Below the pieces are notes generated by a model. It saw only the letters and a program-made list of their open reading frames with translations, had not been told where the DNA came from and did not search any database. The position numbers and the translations under genes are program-made. Positions 11,118 through 23,750 of a stretch of DNA of 64,000 nucleotides are shown here, in pieces. This DNA comes from Tilletia caries (lineage: Eukaryota > Basidiomycota > Exobasidiomycetes > Tilletiales > Tilletiaceae). The stretch is from NCBI GenBank assembly GCA_032718865.1, contig JALUTQ010000005.1:868001-932000 (forward strand), in the 5' to 3' direction. Position 1 is the first letter of the stretch. Each line of letters starts with the position of its first letter.

Positions 11118-13709
11118 TCAGACTGCGTCGTCTCCACGTAAGTACATGGATGCTTGGTGCCGGCTGTTGCCCCACGTCAGAGCCATTGACTGACGACTCA
11201 GTCGCCTCTCGTCGTCCTCCAGCAACTTGAAGTTCTGTCGGTTGTGGCGGAGAAACGCGCCGATGAACGGCCGTGATGACCAGGGCTGTTCGCGCTCGAG
11301 TAGTTTTGCCATACGAGTGAGCATCAAAGCAGCCTCCTCGAACTTCTCGGTCACTGACGGCTCCAGCTCTGCATCCTCCTCTACCCCGTCCCTATTCACA
11401 TCACCGTTCTCATCAACGTCTCCCTCGTCATCGGCGCCATCATTTGGGTCCTCCTCTCCTTCTCCGGCTGAAGGATCGCCTGCGGCATCTCGAACAACTC
11501 CGATGCCGCACCCTTGTCCGCACGGCTGCTCTGGTCGTGCACTTGACAGTGCTGGGTGAGTCCAGAACGGGGGCTCGCGGTGACGCTCCATTGCCTTGAT
11601 ATCCGCAGTTGACATGTGGTTGACCGTCTGGACGAGATGCTTGCAGATCAGGAAGCGACTCTGCAGGAACGACTCGCAGGCACAAGTCCAGGTATGAATA
11701 CACGTCTTGTAGCGTGTGATGGCTTCATCGCTGACTGTGTCCCGTTGCACTGCTTCCCTCCACGCCGTCACCAACTCGCGTTTCCAGCTCGGCGTCACCA
11801 TTCTTGTCTGTCCTTGAAGCAAAGCCTGGAGGCGACGGACCATGTGGGGAATCAGCCTGGTACGTATGATATGAGCGACGTGGTCGATCCTTGGACGTGC
11901 GAAGTTGTGTAGGTAGTCGTGCTTAACAACTCTCCAATGAGACTCGCATATCATTGTAGTCTTCAACACGGGGATCGTTGGGCTGGCACTTCGCGCCCAC
12001 AGTTTCCACTCGTCGCTTCGGTACCAATTCGTCCACAGGTAAGCCCAGACACGCGCCCAGCCCTTAGCCTTGCAAAACTGATAGGCCTCTGTTGCTGCTT
12101 GAACCCGCAGCTGCTCCGCGGTCATCGATGCGCCTGAGATGGAGGGGAACAGCGGATGAGCGTTGTAGTGCCGGCATACGAATTCGACCAACGCCTCGTT
12201 CTGTTCCTTCGGCAGCTCGAGTCGCGCAGCTTTGTCCCAAGTCAGGTTCAAGGCATTTGGGTCGTCCGCGGTCGGTGTTCTCCGAGACGGGCAGGTGCAT
12301 AGATCTGTGCGGTGTCGACGCCGTTCCGCAACCCCCCAGCACACATCGAGACCTGGAACGGTAGCTGCTGCTTCGTAAGCATCATACTGGTTCGTCATCG
12401 TCGCCTTTCCGTTCCCCAGACGCTGACGTAACGCTCTTCGAACATGCCAGTAGCAGAGTTGTACCTTGGCGTCGGGCCAGACTTGTCCAATCGCTTTGAT
12501 CTCTGCTGCTTCTTTATCGCAGCCGACGAACGACGGAGAGACCCCCATTCCCTTCAACATCGCCAGCACCTCCGACAACATTTCGATGCGTCGTCCATCC
12601 CCCCGCATGTCTTTGGTGTCGAGAAGAAGGTAGAGCAAAGGAACACCTGTCCCGTTTACCTCCGCCAGCACGGCAAAGAGATCGTGTCCACTGTTGTTTG
12701 TTCCGAACGTCGCGTCCAAACTGATCTCGACGGTCCGATCTCGCAGCGCTGTGATGAAGCCGAGGGCGTAAAGCGCGTAACCCCGTACGCTTCCTTCTTT
12801 TCTGATTGCTTGGCCGAGGATATCAGGTGAGAGCATATGCGTGTTGGACATCGAACGCGGGCGCTGATCGATGTAATCCTTTATTGCTCTGGCTGCAGCT
12901 GCGGGGCCGCTGCCTTCCTCGAGCGTGGAATTGCCTAGAGCGGCCGTGATGGAGTCGAACGGGTCCTCCGCAAGACGCCAACTGGAAGAAGATCGTTCTC
13001 GCCACCAATACCAGACCTGCTTCTGTGTAACGTTGTGGGCCAGCGGTCCGAGCTCGCTGTGTGCCATGATGTCTTGGTACAGCTGTCTAGGTGTGGAGTT
13101 GAGGTGCGTTTCGATGTATTCGACTACTTCGGGCTTCAGCGCTCTGTTACAATAAGCAGCATGCGAACTATGCTCGACGCGGATGTTGACCAGGCGCGAC
13201 CCTGGCTTGAACACGAAAACCAGCCGGCTTTGACAATCGTGTACCGCAGCACTAGGGGATGATGCGCGTTTCCCAGTGCTCTGCGATGCCCTGGCTCTGT
13301 CTTGGTCCTGCGCGCAGTAAAAATAAAAATGTGATCCTGCTTTGCCTTCGTGTGTGGTGTGTATGATAAACCGGTAGCCCGAAGTCTCCCACAGCGCACG
13401 AGCGAGAAGACGAGAGGCGTTGACCAACGCATCATGACTTGCCGGTGTCGGGATCGAGATGGATATGTTTTGATAGTCGATACAGACATCAAGGCGAAGC
13501 AGGTCACCATCGCCTTGAGCGCGACCGTGCTGGCGCAGGGGTCCCACAACATCTTCCCATAAATCCGTGGGTATGGCGCGCTTCTCGTGTCGGTAGCAGG
13601 TTTTACGGTGCGATCCGCTGGCCAGCACGGAGAAGGTCGAGAGCGGCCGTTGCTGATGACAAGACGAGCAGAGGCGGGTCGGCTCAGGCTCAATTTGATG
13701 CTGTGGCAT
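11118..13709 (-). mobile_element. MULE-type transposase, single uninterrupted ORF
   Basis: From the ATG at 13709 the frame is uninterrupted for 863 residues (16 further upstream codons lack an ATG). An N-terminal zinc-binding cluster (CSSCHQQRP, then KTCYRH) is followed by a DNA-binding region and the MULE catalytic core: first Asp in EISLDATFGTN, second Asp in FVGCDKEAAEI, the WH motif in CYWHVRRALRQRL, and the Glu in ICESHWRVVKHD. A SWIM zinc finger follows (CACESFLQSRFLICKH), then an acidic Asp/Glu/Gly-rich tail. These are hallmark features of Mutator-like transposases. No frameshift or stop breaks it, so it could be active. Inverted 38-bp copies lie on both sides (7697-7734 and 13904-13941), but element termini with a 9-bp target duplication were not found. 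Confidence 0.9.
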
Positions 13710-13850
13710 GAAGAAAGTGGTATCGGGGTTTGGTTGAAGAGGATCCAATGATTGCAACTTGCAAGGGAAGTGGGCAGAAGAGGAAGAGAAGAAAGCGAAT
13801 AGAAGTTATACATCAGAGAGTTCCGAACTCGAGGCGCGACGCGATTTGTC

Positions 13851-14050
13851 TACGCGCGCCGCGCGCCGGCTGGCACGGTGCGTGTGGCCGAAATTAGAAA
13901 CAGGGTGTCGCGAATTCCAGGGTTTTCTTGGGCGCGAGCTGGGGTGGTCCTACGCGCGCCGCGCGCCGGCTGGCACGGTGCGTGTGGCCGAAATTAGAAA
14001 CAGGATGTCGCGAATTCCAGGGTTTTCTTGGGCGCGAGCTGGGGTGGTCG
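13851..14050 (+). repeat. Tandem duplication of a 100-bp unit containing the inverted repeat
   Basis: Two consecutive 100-bp units (13851-13950 and 13951-14050) differ at two positions. Each holds a GCGCGCCGCGCGCC GC box, GTGTGGCCGAAATTAG, and the 38-bp sequence found inverted at 7697-7734. They lie about 140 bp upstream of the transposase start codon and could be subterminal repeats or promoter repeats of the MULE. Confidence 0.85.
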
Positions 14051-15277
14051 CACTACCTGGGATCTGGGAGCCTGTCAATGGTTGGACTAGGACACGATGT
14101 GAAGCGTGAAGGAGTAGAAACTAGCAGACGCGGGCGGGGAGTAGTAGGACAGGCGAGAACCTTCTGTAGGCCCGCTTCGCCAACCGACTTCTCCTGTTCA
14201 TGCTTTCTCTCTCTCTCCGCGCCGTGTACCTTTCACCACCCGCCGGTTGGCTTCGGATAGTCGGTACAGAAGCTGGGGTCAGGCGTCAGGGGGTCGTCAT
14301 GGGCCATGGCAGCTGTCAAAACTCTTACGATCTGCCCATCTGCAGTCGCCCCAGCGGCGACGCGGCGTGTGAAATGTGCGGATCATGCACGGCTTCCCGA
14401 CAAGCCACTAAGGTAGACACTGCGATCTTCGGTTCGGTAGTGCGCCTTCACACAAACCCCTTCCAACGGCATGTCAGGGACGCCATAGGGGTCCGCGCTC
14501 GACGCTCGACAGGCACAGATGGGCGATGACCAGAGCACAGGTGTTGGCCATCGGCCAGACGAAAGAGGAAAACAATTTCTCGTTTCTTTGGATGGATCGA
14601 CGATCGACGATCGACTTGGGAAAAAAAAAAACTATAACATCAAAATATACCACAGGTTGGGGGGAAAGGAAATAGGGAAGGGGAGAGGTGAAGAGAGAGA
14701 TTCAAGAGGAAGAGAGGAGAGTAGAGGGTGGGAGAGGATAGCGCCCGTAGGCCTGGCGTCTGGGTTCCCCTCAGACAGGACCAGGCAGCCGCAGTAGAAC
14801 ACGGGTTGATCGTGGAATGGGCTTGGGCCGAATGTTGTTGGCCTCGTCGTTCGGACAAAAGATGGACGAACAGGAAGGAGTGTGTGAAGATGGGAAAAGT
14901 CGTGCACGAACAAGGGCAGGACCTCCCACTCCGAGTGTAGGAAGGTCCCGTCGTTGCGGCGCTGTTGGTGTTGTTTTTTTTTTCGTATGTACCTTTTTTT
15001 GGTGTTCTTTAAAATGCTCGTTCGCGGCCGCTCCTTTCGGACGGCGCCTTCCCGAAGACATCGTTGACCGACCCTCCTCACCTTGACAGAGGAGGGCAAG
15101 ACCGAAAGGAAGAGAGGAGAGAAAAAAGGGAAGAAGAGACCGACCGAAGAACCCAGGGGAGATTGGAGAAGATAATAGTACAGTCTTGAAATTTTGCCGC
15201 TCGTTACGACCGAACGAACGAACGACCGACCGACCGATTGGCGAACCCGGATTTTGAGGAGCCATCAAAAACAAGTC
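14051..15277. other. Intergenic region
   Basis: No conserved coding region. The plus strand is A/G-rich from 14640 to 14740 and 15090-15160, and holds homopolymer runs (A at 14620, T at 14980), as expected for 3' UTR DNA of the minus-strand gene ending at 15278. Confidence 0.5.
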
Positions 15278-17387
15278 TCAAGCCGCCGTGGCGCGGGGCA
15301 GACCCACGTTAGCAAAGCTCAGCACACTAGCACGGGGGCTGGCACAGAGCTTGCTCATTGCCTCCCGGCGCGTGCGCACACTGATTCGGCTCGCAAAGTT
15401 GTGAGCAAGGAACTCAGTAGGGGGTCCCTTCGGCTGGCGACGGGGGGCCAACACGCTGCTGTTGCCACCATTGCTGCCGCTCGACATCGAAGGACCTCCC
15501 GATCCGAGGAGAAGCGAGTCCACGGGCGGCGACGGCGTGCGTCCATTGCCAGTGTGGACGCCGTTCAGCGCAAGCACAGGGCGAGCGGGGAGCGAAGCAG
15601 CACCACCAGCCGAGTCGGAACGGGTACGCTGAGAAGCCACCACATTGCCGAGCAAGCCAGCCAGAGCCGACGATCGGATGACATTCGTCGGCTTCGTGTT
15701 CAGCTGGCCAGACGGCAGCACCGCAGGCACGTCAGAACTGACCTTGCTCAAGCCCGCACTCTTCTGCTGGCGAGCCATAAAGTTGTTGAGGTCGTCCTCG
15801 CTCGTCTCGGGAGTATCAAACTCGTTGTTGTTCACATTGGCCAGGCCCGAGCGGCCGCCGTTGCTCGCCCGCTGACGAAGACTTCCGAGACCATCAATCG
15901 AGGAGCGGCTGACCGAATAGTCGGAGTCCGAATCGTCAATAACGATGGCAGGAGGCGTGTTCGAGTTCTTGCGGAGCGCGGCTGCACCAGAACTGGCACC
16001 AAGGGATGAACGCCACGACGCAGAAGCGTCGGCATGCGAAGACATGCGATCGCGCTGCTTGTTGTTGTTACCGGTGCCGTTGCTCTGACCTTCCTGTCCC
16101 GGTTGAGCAGACGGGAAGCGAGGACCGTTGGCTTCGGTCGAGGAAGGAGGCGTCTGGGTGCGCTGCATCTGCTGAACTGCAGCCGCCTGAGCTTGAGCTT
16201 GGGCCTGAGCTTGAGCCTGTTGGGCATGCTCCTCCTCCAATCGCTCCTGCTCCATCTTGGCCAGCGAACAAGATCGCATGAGTTGTTCGAGCTCATGCTG
16301 TTGATGCTGAGTAAGGGCGTTGGCGGACTGGCTGTTGGCATGCTGCATCGTCGGGTCAAACCTGAGCTGAGCATCCTCGAAGGCAGCAGCGCCACCGTCG
16401 CCGTTGAAGAGATGGAATTGCTGCAGCAGCATCTGCTGTTGCTGTTGCTGGGCATGCATCTGTTCATCGCGGCGGTTGCGCAGACTGGCTTGGATGCTGG
16501 CCTGGGCAGCCTGACGCTGCTCACGGGCGGAACCGTGCTGCTGTTGCTGCTGCTGAATGCGCGCGATAGCGGCTTGCTGGGCGAGATCTTCCTGATGACG
16601 CTGTTGGAGGCGAAGCTGTTCCTGAAGTTCCTCCTGACGCTTCGTCACAGCAGCGATCTGCGCCTGGCGCTCGTACTCGGCGTGAATGCGAGCAAGGAGA
16701 GCCCGTTGCTGAGCCTGGACCTGCTGCTGCTGGGCCTGCTGTTGCTGCATCGCCTGAAGACGGAGCATTTCGAGCTGCATCTGCGGAAGTCACCAGGGCT
16801 CAGTCAGTCATTGGTTCCGGTCTAGAATAGTAAAGTATGAGAACGCTCACCTGTTGCTGAACAGCAAACTGGTTTTGCATAAGCTGCTGAGCATTCTTCT
16901 GCTGATGAAGCAGAAGCTGGTCGTGATGCTGCTGCTGACCGTAGTCGGACTGCTGATGAGTCTGACCCTGGTTGGCTCCATAAAGAGCGGCGAGCTGTGC
17001 CTGGGCATTCTGTATCTGCTGATGCTGAGCATGGTGCTGCTGCATCAGAGCGAGACGCTCGTTGGCCGAGACGCCTTGACCATGGCCGTGCATGCCAGGC
17101 TGATCGTGATTGGGACTGCCAGGCGGCGAGTTTGAGTTCGACCGAGGGGTGAAGACGGCTGCAGTTGCCTTGAGCTGAGCAGCATGGTCGACAAAGCCAC
17201 CGTTGGTGCTGTATGCACCGTTGTTGGAGTACTGGTCCTGACCGAAAGCAGGGCCAGGGGAACTGGCCCTAGGTCCGCCGGTGCGTAGGCCGGCGAGGAG
17301 GCTTGCACGCTTGCCAGGCTGGGGGAAATCACCGTTGCCAATGCCAAGCGAGTGGCTGTCGGAAAAGTGCTGATGCTGAGCTGTCAT
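15278..17387 (-). CDS. Gln-rich coiled-coil protein, function unknown
   Basis: Two exons, 17387-16851 and 16780-15278 (679 residues), with the first in-frame ATG at 17387. The N-terminal third holds a KRASLLAGLRTGGPRASSPGP motif followed by Gln/His-rich sequence. The centre is a long Gln/Ala/Glu-rich region predicted from composition to form coiled coils (RQEELQEQLRLQQRHQEDL, QAQAQAQAQAQA). A short conserved-looking segment IVIDDSDSDY is followed by Ser-rich linkers. The C-terminus (PTEFLAHNFASRISVRTRREAM) is rich in Arg and looks the most constrained. Gln-rich composition is typical of fungal transcription or RNA-granule regulators, but I do not recognise the family and assign no function. 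Confidence 0.75.
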
Positions 17388-18700
17388 GGCGGCAGATGTT
17401 GATTGGTGGAAATTGGCTGGCTGAATGCGGGTGGATAGGGGGGTTGGTATATGGCGTCGATGACGGTAAGAGCGGTTTGCTGAAGTATATGCACGGGAAT
17501 GCAAGAGCGTTGTTGCACGACCGGAAGGTTTTGGTGACGGGAAAGACCAAGTACGGTGATAGGCTTGGGAAGGTAGACGCTGGGCGTTTTCGAGTTTTCA
17601 ACTTTGCTGGGTGAGAGATCCGAACGCCGGCTCAGAAGTCGGTGGAGGTGCGTTTGCTTTGCGGATGTGACCAAATGGACGTAAAGACCAGAACTGATCA
17701 GACCGGAAGGCGAATGGGCGATGAGTTGTCAAGAATTGATGGCCGATGCCGTTGTTGCTTGTAAAGCGGGTTGTGCTGAGGTACGAAGTTTTGGGGAATG
17801 GGTCGAATATATGCAAAAATTGGGATGATCTACTCCTGATGACGAGAGTCAATCGCGGCAGGAGGAGGCAGATCAAGGAACTGTATCTTGAGTGGATTTT
17901 TGGTAGTTATTTCGTGCTTGCCGAAGGATGCAGGTAGCCGAGTCGAAGTCTGCCGAGTAAGGGACTTGAGAGTTGGCGGGTGATTATTGAGGGACGATGC
18001 TGTCGGGATTGACAAGCGAAAGAGGGTTGCAAGATGGTAGACGCCTCGCAGAGGTTGGTCTATGTAGTAGCCGTAGGAAGAAGAAGAGCGAGGAGAAGTC
18101 TTGTTGTAGGTTTGAAGTTCGGAGTGGTTTGCCGCTGAGAAGGTCTTGCTGCGCTGGAAAGCTGGACAGTTGTGATCTGTGTTCACAGAGGGGTGGTATG
18201 AAAGGAATTCAACTGAGCCTGCAGGAACAACACAGAGGAGATCACAAACGATGTGTGTGTGTTGGGTGCGGTTTGTGGGTTCTAATGAACCGGTGGGGTT
18301 GGGCGAAGACACACGCGGGCCGGCAGCGGAGCGGAGCGGAAGAGTTCGGATGTGCGAAGAGAGAAAGGGACGATGGACGGTGGTCGATGGTTGGGGGGGT
18401 TGAGCGGCGGGCGGAAAAGATAGGAGTCAAAAAGGAGCCCCGGGACAGCCAGGTAATGCGAGGTGCGCGTTTGCTGGTGAGGGGAGGGGAGAGGGGTCGA
18501 TGTGCGAAGCACCTAAGAAGTTTTCAAAGAGAAGAGAAGAAAGTGTGAGGGACGGAACGAGGGGAGAAGGGAAGCGGGGAGGGGAAGGTGGTGGTGAGCG
18601 ACACAGAACGATTGATGAGCACAACGCCTGCAAAGATGAGGAGGAGCCGAGCAGGAGCACACACCCCACTGGGCCGGTGAGTGATCGGCCCTAAGACAGC
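17388..18700 (-). promoter_or_regulatory. Upstream region of the Gln-rich gene
   Basis: No conserved ORF. The sequence is purine-rich on the plus strand, hence CT-rich in the direction of the minus-strand gene, especially 18330-18620. Long CT-rich leaders are common before basidiomycete genes. Candidate introns in a 5' UTR cannot be told apart by eye. Confidence 0.4.
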
Positions 18701-19570
18701 CCCAAAACCACGTCTCAATAACGAGTAACAAGGCAGAGAAATGGGGTCTCTTCACTGGCAGACCCCATTTAGGATCGGTCATGAGACCTCGCCGACAAAA
18801 AGAGACCCTCACGTCCTTGCCAGCTGGCACCGTGATTCTTCGCTTGCGCAGCCAGCAGCCAGCCAGCCCTGAGCCCTACAGCCGGGTCCCCTCATCTCAT
18901 CGCCTCATCTTTCCTATAGTCGGTATCCCTCCATCCGTCATCGTGGAGCCCTCTCAATGGCGGTCCAGTCGGTCTCCTTGCCTTTATCTGGCTGCTGGCA
19001 GCAGGAGCGGTGAATTTGGGACGGAGGGAGTGGGAAGCAGGAGCGCCGTACGGAGGTGTCGGAACCTGTCTCGGTTTGGTTTTGCACGCTATGGTGTACA
19101 TACTCCTCGAAGGCTGAATGCCGAATGGAGCGACAGAAGCTGGAGCAGATCCTTTGTTGCTTCATGCTCGCCAGCATGCTGTTATCGCTGGGCGCTGGCC
19201 ACCGACTGACCGTAGCAGAGGCCAGGGCGCTGACATCGGACAGAGGCCAGAGCACAAAGCACTCTCTCTCCTCTTCCTCCTCCCATATCCCTAACGAGTA
19301 CATACGACGCGAAGGGCTCAATAGTCGATTGACCAGTGTATCTCAATATCGGAAGAGCGGGCTGATCCGAACGCGTCCCTCCTACAAGTTCCAAAATCCA
19401 AACCAGCCCAGCGGCCAGCCCCACTCCTGCCTCCTGCCCCACGCTTGCCAGGCCGATAGAAAGCCGTGACTCCACAGCGACCGCCATCTAAACCTTTTCC
19501 CTTTTGTACGAACAGCAAGCTTTGGTGGTCGAAACTTGCTTTACTAACTTGTGCTGCTTCTGTCAAGCAC
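18701..19570. other. Intergenic region without recognised features
   Basis: Short frames only, on both strands, none with a recognisable domain or splice-consistent extension. No RNA gene seen. Confidence 0.5.
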
Positions 19571-19579
19571 TGGAGGTTG

Positions 19580-20298
19580 AGGGGTGTTATTCACTGGTGA
19601 ATACACGTGAATACATGTAATTGCGCCCGCTGTTTAGAGTTAGTACTTCTCCCGGAATAACGACAGCTGTTCGTCGCTGTTCGCCGCTGTTCGTACTTAT
19701 TCATAGTTAGTACTTCTCCCGTAACAACCACAGCTGTTCGTCGCTGTTCGTCGCTGTTCCGTACTAGTATTCCGGAGGCAGCCCAGACTCCTCGGTTTTC
19801 GGCCCATCTTGTGGGTTTCGAGGGTCTCCACGCGTCTTCACTGGATCTGAAAAAATTCATACCTGGCCCAAACGATGTTGCTTTTTGAAGACACAAAACC
19901 TCGTTTTTCAGTATTGCTACACGTATGTATGATGGAGAGGGATGTACTCCCCCGCACCAGGCATGCTCGATTGACCAGGACGAGTGCGTGGCAGACCAGA
20001 GTGTGGACTACCGCGTCGGGTCATGATGAGACGTGATGGACGATGCGTGATACGTGATGCGTATGTAATGCTCAATGCTGCCATGGTGCGCTGGTGGAGA
20101 GTTTATCTATTGGAGAGAGCCTTAAATTTGCTAGCTGGTTCCTCCCCTGTTCACACTTGGTCACGGCGTGAATAACGGTGAATAACGATCGTTATTCACG
20201 GAGATGAACAGCGGTGAACAGGTGTCGCAAGTTTTCGTGTATTCGGGCCTGAATAACGATCGTTATTCATCGTTATTACCTCTATGGAATAACGACCC
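19580..20298. repeat. Palindrome-rich repeat, possible MITE
   Basis: The ends read GGGGTGTTATTC and, inverted, GGGGTCGTTATTC. Inside are the palindrome GAATAACGATCGTTATTC twice (20180-20197 and 20251-20268), two copies of TTAGTACTTCTCCCG (about 19637 and 19706) each followed by an AGCTGTTCGTCGCTGTTCG run, and a segment (about 19837-19935) clearly homologous to 38433-38535 in another element. Coding capacity is absent. Flanking target duplication was not found, so the outer limits are approximate. Confidence 0.55.
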
Positions 20299-20931
20299 CC
20301 AAACCCCTGTGATTCACATTATTTTTGCACCGACTCGACCAGCTTGCTTGCTTACCCAGTGCTCAGTGATACATACATAGTGCAGTCTGTCCTCCAATCC
20401 AGCTGTCGGCCCAGGAGCGCTGCAGCGGATCTACATTATTCTCCATTGCTGTCACCTGTGTGGTGATCGGCGACGATGCGTCCCCTAACCAGTCACCACA
20501 CCAGTGTCGAACCTGGATATGCACACGCGGCTGCACGCAGGACAATGCAGATCGTCCTTCTCGGCTGGCTCCGTAGTGGCTCTGTGATCTCTCTCCAGCG
20601 ATCCAGCCGTGTTCTTTCCCAGGCAGGTAAGTGCCTGACGCACTGACACATGACACTTCCTCTCTTGCTGCTTCTTCTTCTGTCGCTCACGCTCTTCCCC
20701 AAAATAAAGGCACTGCAGACCGGCATACGCATCTGTGATATGCTCCCCTCTCACCATCGTTTACTTTCTTCTCCTTCCCTTCCACAGTCTCTCATTCCCT
20801 AGTCACCATCCAGGCCTTCTCTACGAGTTCAAGAGTTCAACATTCATCACACCACCCTGAAGTCGACTGCGGATTTCGATCTTCCGTACAGCGGGCGGAC
20901 AGACAGCAGCGAGCTCTACGGCCGTTAAACG
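20299..20931. promoter_or_regulatory. Upstream region of the 7-TM protein gene
   Basis: Non-coding, becoming CT-rich from 20640 to 20830 on the plus strand, the usual leader composition before the downstream plus-strand gene. Confidence 0.4.
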
Positions 20932-23750
20932 ATGGCCATGCAGAATGGCGGAGGCGGCGGCGGGTCGCCTCTGTCGCTGCTGCAACAGCAGTACGGAACC
21001 ATCTTCCCTGCAGCAGTCCTCCGTAACCTCACTGGTACCATGAGCGACGGGCAGATCGCCAATGTCACTCAAGGTCTACTTGAGCTCAACGAGTATGTGG
21101 CCGGCTACTGGTACACCTGGCATCACCCAAGCTTTTACCACCAGCTGTTTACCGTGGCTGCCTTTTTAGGCACATATTTCTTTTTAGGAGGTGAGTCCTT
21201 TCTCTCCGAACAAGTTCCGTCCTTTGATCGTCGACAACAGGCTCAATAGCGGTACATCTGCCTTCGACATTATCCACCTGCAGCAACTGTATTCGGCCGT
21301 CGCGTATACAATGGACAAGTTGTGTTCTTCAAGATAGCCCACAGGCCACACGGTCGCTACATCGTCCCGAGCGTATTCGACTGCTTCACCGCCTCCCTTT
21401 TAGTGTTCGTCTTGACGAACGTCAGGTATGTTGCCAATCCCGCCTCGATATACGGCGCGCTCTTCAGATCAGCTTGCTAAGAACTTTCCTTGTGATCTCC
21501 TGCTGTCCTTGCAGCTGGGTCATTTGCACATATCTCGCCTACCACCAGCGGGACAGCCGCGCTCAAAATGTGATTCGGCTCTTTGAGATCCTCCAATGGA
21601 TCCCGCTCTTCACTGCCGGCTGGATGGCATGTACCGGCAGTTTCCTAACCGGCGGCGCCCTCGACGGACCCCCACAGCTTGGCACACGTCGGGCTACTCA
21701 TCAAGGTTCCAGCCGGAGACAATTCCTCCAAGATCTGGCAATCCGCATACGCCTTCCGACGATCGTCAACTGCATCACGCTAGGAGTGCCCTTCCTCATG
21801 ACGGCCGGCATCTTGCCCTGGGCAATCCTCTCACAGCGAGCGCATATGTACGGCTTCGGTCTCTACAAGCAGTTTCACGCCGAACTCATCCAGCCTCTCG
21901 TCCAGCAATCACCTCTCACGCTTGATCCAGACATGCCCGCTGTGATCCTGCAGCGCGCGTCCGAAGTCCGAGACGCAGCCATTCGTGATGTCAGATTCAT
22001 GTCGGCGGCTTTCTACGGCTGGACAGGCGGGGCATCCGTGGTTTTGGCGGTGTACTTGCCTTGCGGCGGGATCCTGCTGTACCTGATCTGGAAGCAGGTC
22101 AGGCGGCAAAAGGAGGTCGTTCGCAGCGGCGTGGGGACGTTCAAACAGCAAGGCAACATCATGCGCAAGAACATCACCGGTGTTCCTCCCACACTGCATC
22201 GCTGGTGCGTCAACTGCGGACAGAAAATGATGGCTGCCCGTCTAGCTCCCTGCGAATGCGGATTCTCAGTGGGAGTCGCGAGCGCAATGGATATCGGATC
22301 TCCTTCGGCGGATTACGGAGACCTTGAGCGGAACGGGAACACAGATGGTGTCGGTAAAGACAATGCCGATCTGGTTCGAATGGCAGCGGCGTTCAAAGGT
22401 CGGCTCGTCAAGGAGCAAGGCACCCCGCTTCTACGATATTTCTACCTACGAAGATGCCTTCTCAACTTCACCTTCCTCTACCTCGCCATTGTCGCAACCA
22501 CGTTTATGGTCATGCTTGCAGCTGGGATCTTTGGGTACCACCTCGTACCGTCCATGTCACATGGCCCAGATCACTTCACCAAGCTATACGTCATCTCTGC
22601 TCTTCTCAGCAACTGGTCTCTCCTCATCTTCGGCTCCTTGGCGACAGCGGCGATCTGGTTGCGGCACTTCGACCCTGCCAATGATCCCAGCTACTACGCT
22701 CGGGCAGGCATGACTGGCTATGCCCCTAGCACCGGTCTTTCGCTGCTCGGACTCAAAACGGTGCCCAAGCCATTTCAACGATACTTCCCCGGCCTTCCTT
22801 ACGACGAAAGCAGTACCATCGGTGACGGTCGTGAGAAATCGCGAAGTACGGTGCAATTGATGACTCCCGCCCTCACAAACCCTTACTCACAGTCGCCCTC
22901 GAAGCTGCAACGATCTGGCAGGAGGCTCAAGAAATTGGGCAGCTTGGGGATCAGGTCGGACAAATTCAAGCATGTCTTGCAGGAGCCTCCGGAGGCTGAT
23001 GAAAACTGGGATGAGGGGCAGGAGGAGACGAGACGGGAGGTACAATTTGGGTTGGTCAACATGAACGATTCGCCGCTGACAGCAGCGGACAGCAACACCT
23101 CGATGGCAGCCGCCCCGACTAGGCCGAAGACACCTTGCCTCACATCGCCTACATCAGCGGTACATTGGACTTTGAGAAGATCAGCTTCGGCAGTCAGCAT
23201 GGGCACATCCGCCAACACCGGCTCGCCAGCCAAAGCACATGATGCCGTTCTGACGCCCTCACCTTCCACCGGTGCTTTAGATCCTTCCAAGACGCCTGTA
23301 CGGTATGCGACGCCGTTCGGACCGATTGAGGTTACACCGTCGTATACCGAGCCCCTGCCGGAGTCAATGAGCGCAGACACACTATCCTCGGCTCGACCTT
23401 CGCCCTTCCCATCGCCCGAGTTCTCTGCGAGGCAAGGACTTGGGCTCGCCGTCGCCTTAGCGGCGGGTGCTGCGGGCCTGCAACAGCAACAGCAGCAGCA
23501 GCAAAGTAAGCCATTACCCGGCTGGAACGACCGTTTCACAGCCCTCCGACGGAGCGCAGTCTCGTCGCGGCCGGGAACGAGCGAGTCAGCTGCGGCGACA
23601 CCACATCTTTCATCTTCGTCTTCCCAGCCACAACTACAGTCACAATCACAGCAGCAGCAACAAACTTCCGAGGCACGGCATCAGCGAACTTGGAGTCCCA
23701 GTCATTGGCGATCGTCCTCGTTCTCCTCTGGGGCCCATCAAGGGCACTGA
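20932..23750 (+). CDS. Seven-transmembrane orphan protein with long cytoplasmic tail
   Basis: Exons 20932-21190, 21284-21425 and 21515-23750 give 878 residues. The short N-terminus has two N-glycosylation sequons (NLTG, NVTQ). Hydrophobic segments by eye, in order: QLFTVAAFLGTYFFLGG; FTASLLVFVLTNVSWVICTYL; ILQWIPLFTAGWMACTGSFL; IVNCITLGVPFLMTAGILPW; GGASVVLAVYLPCGGILLYL; FLYLAIVATTFMVMLAAGIF; and VISALLSNWSLLIFGSLATA. The loop between segments 5 and 6 is long (about 130 residues) and basic, with a CxxC pair (WCVNCGQK). The roughly 370-residue tail is Ser/Pro-rich with poly-Gln. Glycosylated N-terminus, seven segments, long third loop and long tail are GPCR-like architecture, but no known receptor family motif was recognised; a fungus-specific membrane protein of another kind remains possible. 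Confidence 0.75.

Noticed and set aside
7660..14092. ACTAGGAC as an 8-bp target duplication around the MULE zone
   Set aside because: It occurs near both 38-bp copies but at different distances (37 and 57 bp outside) and the DNA between is not similar; likely chance.
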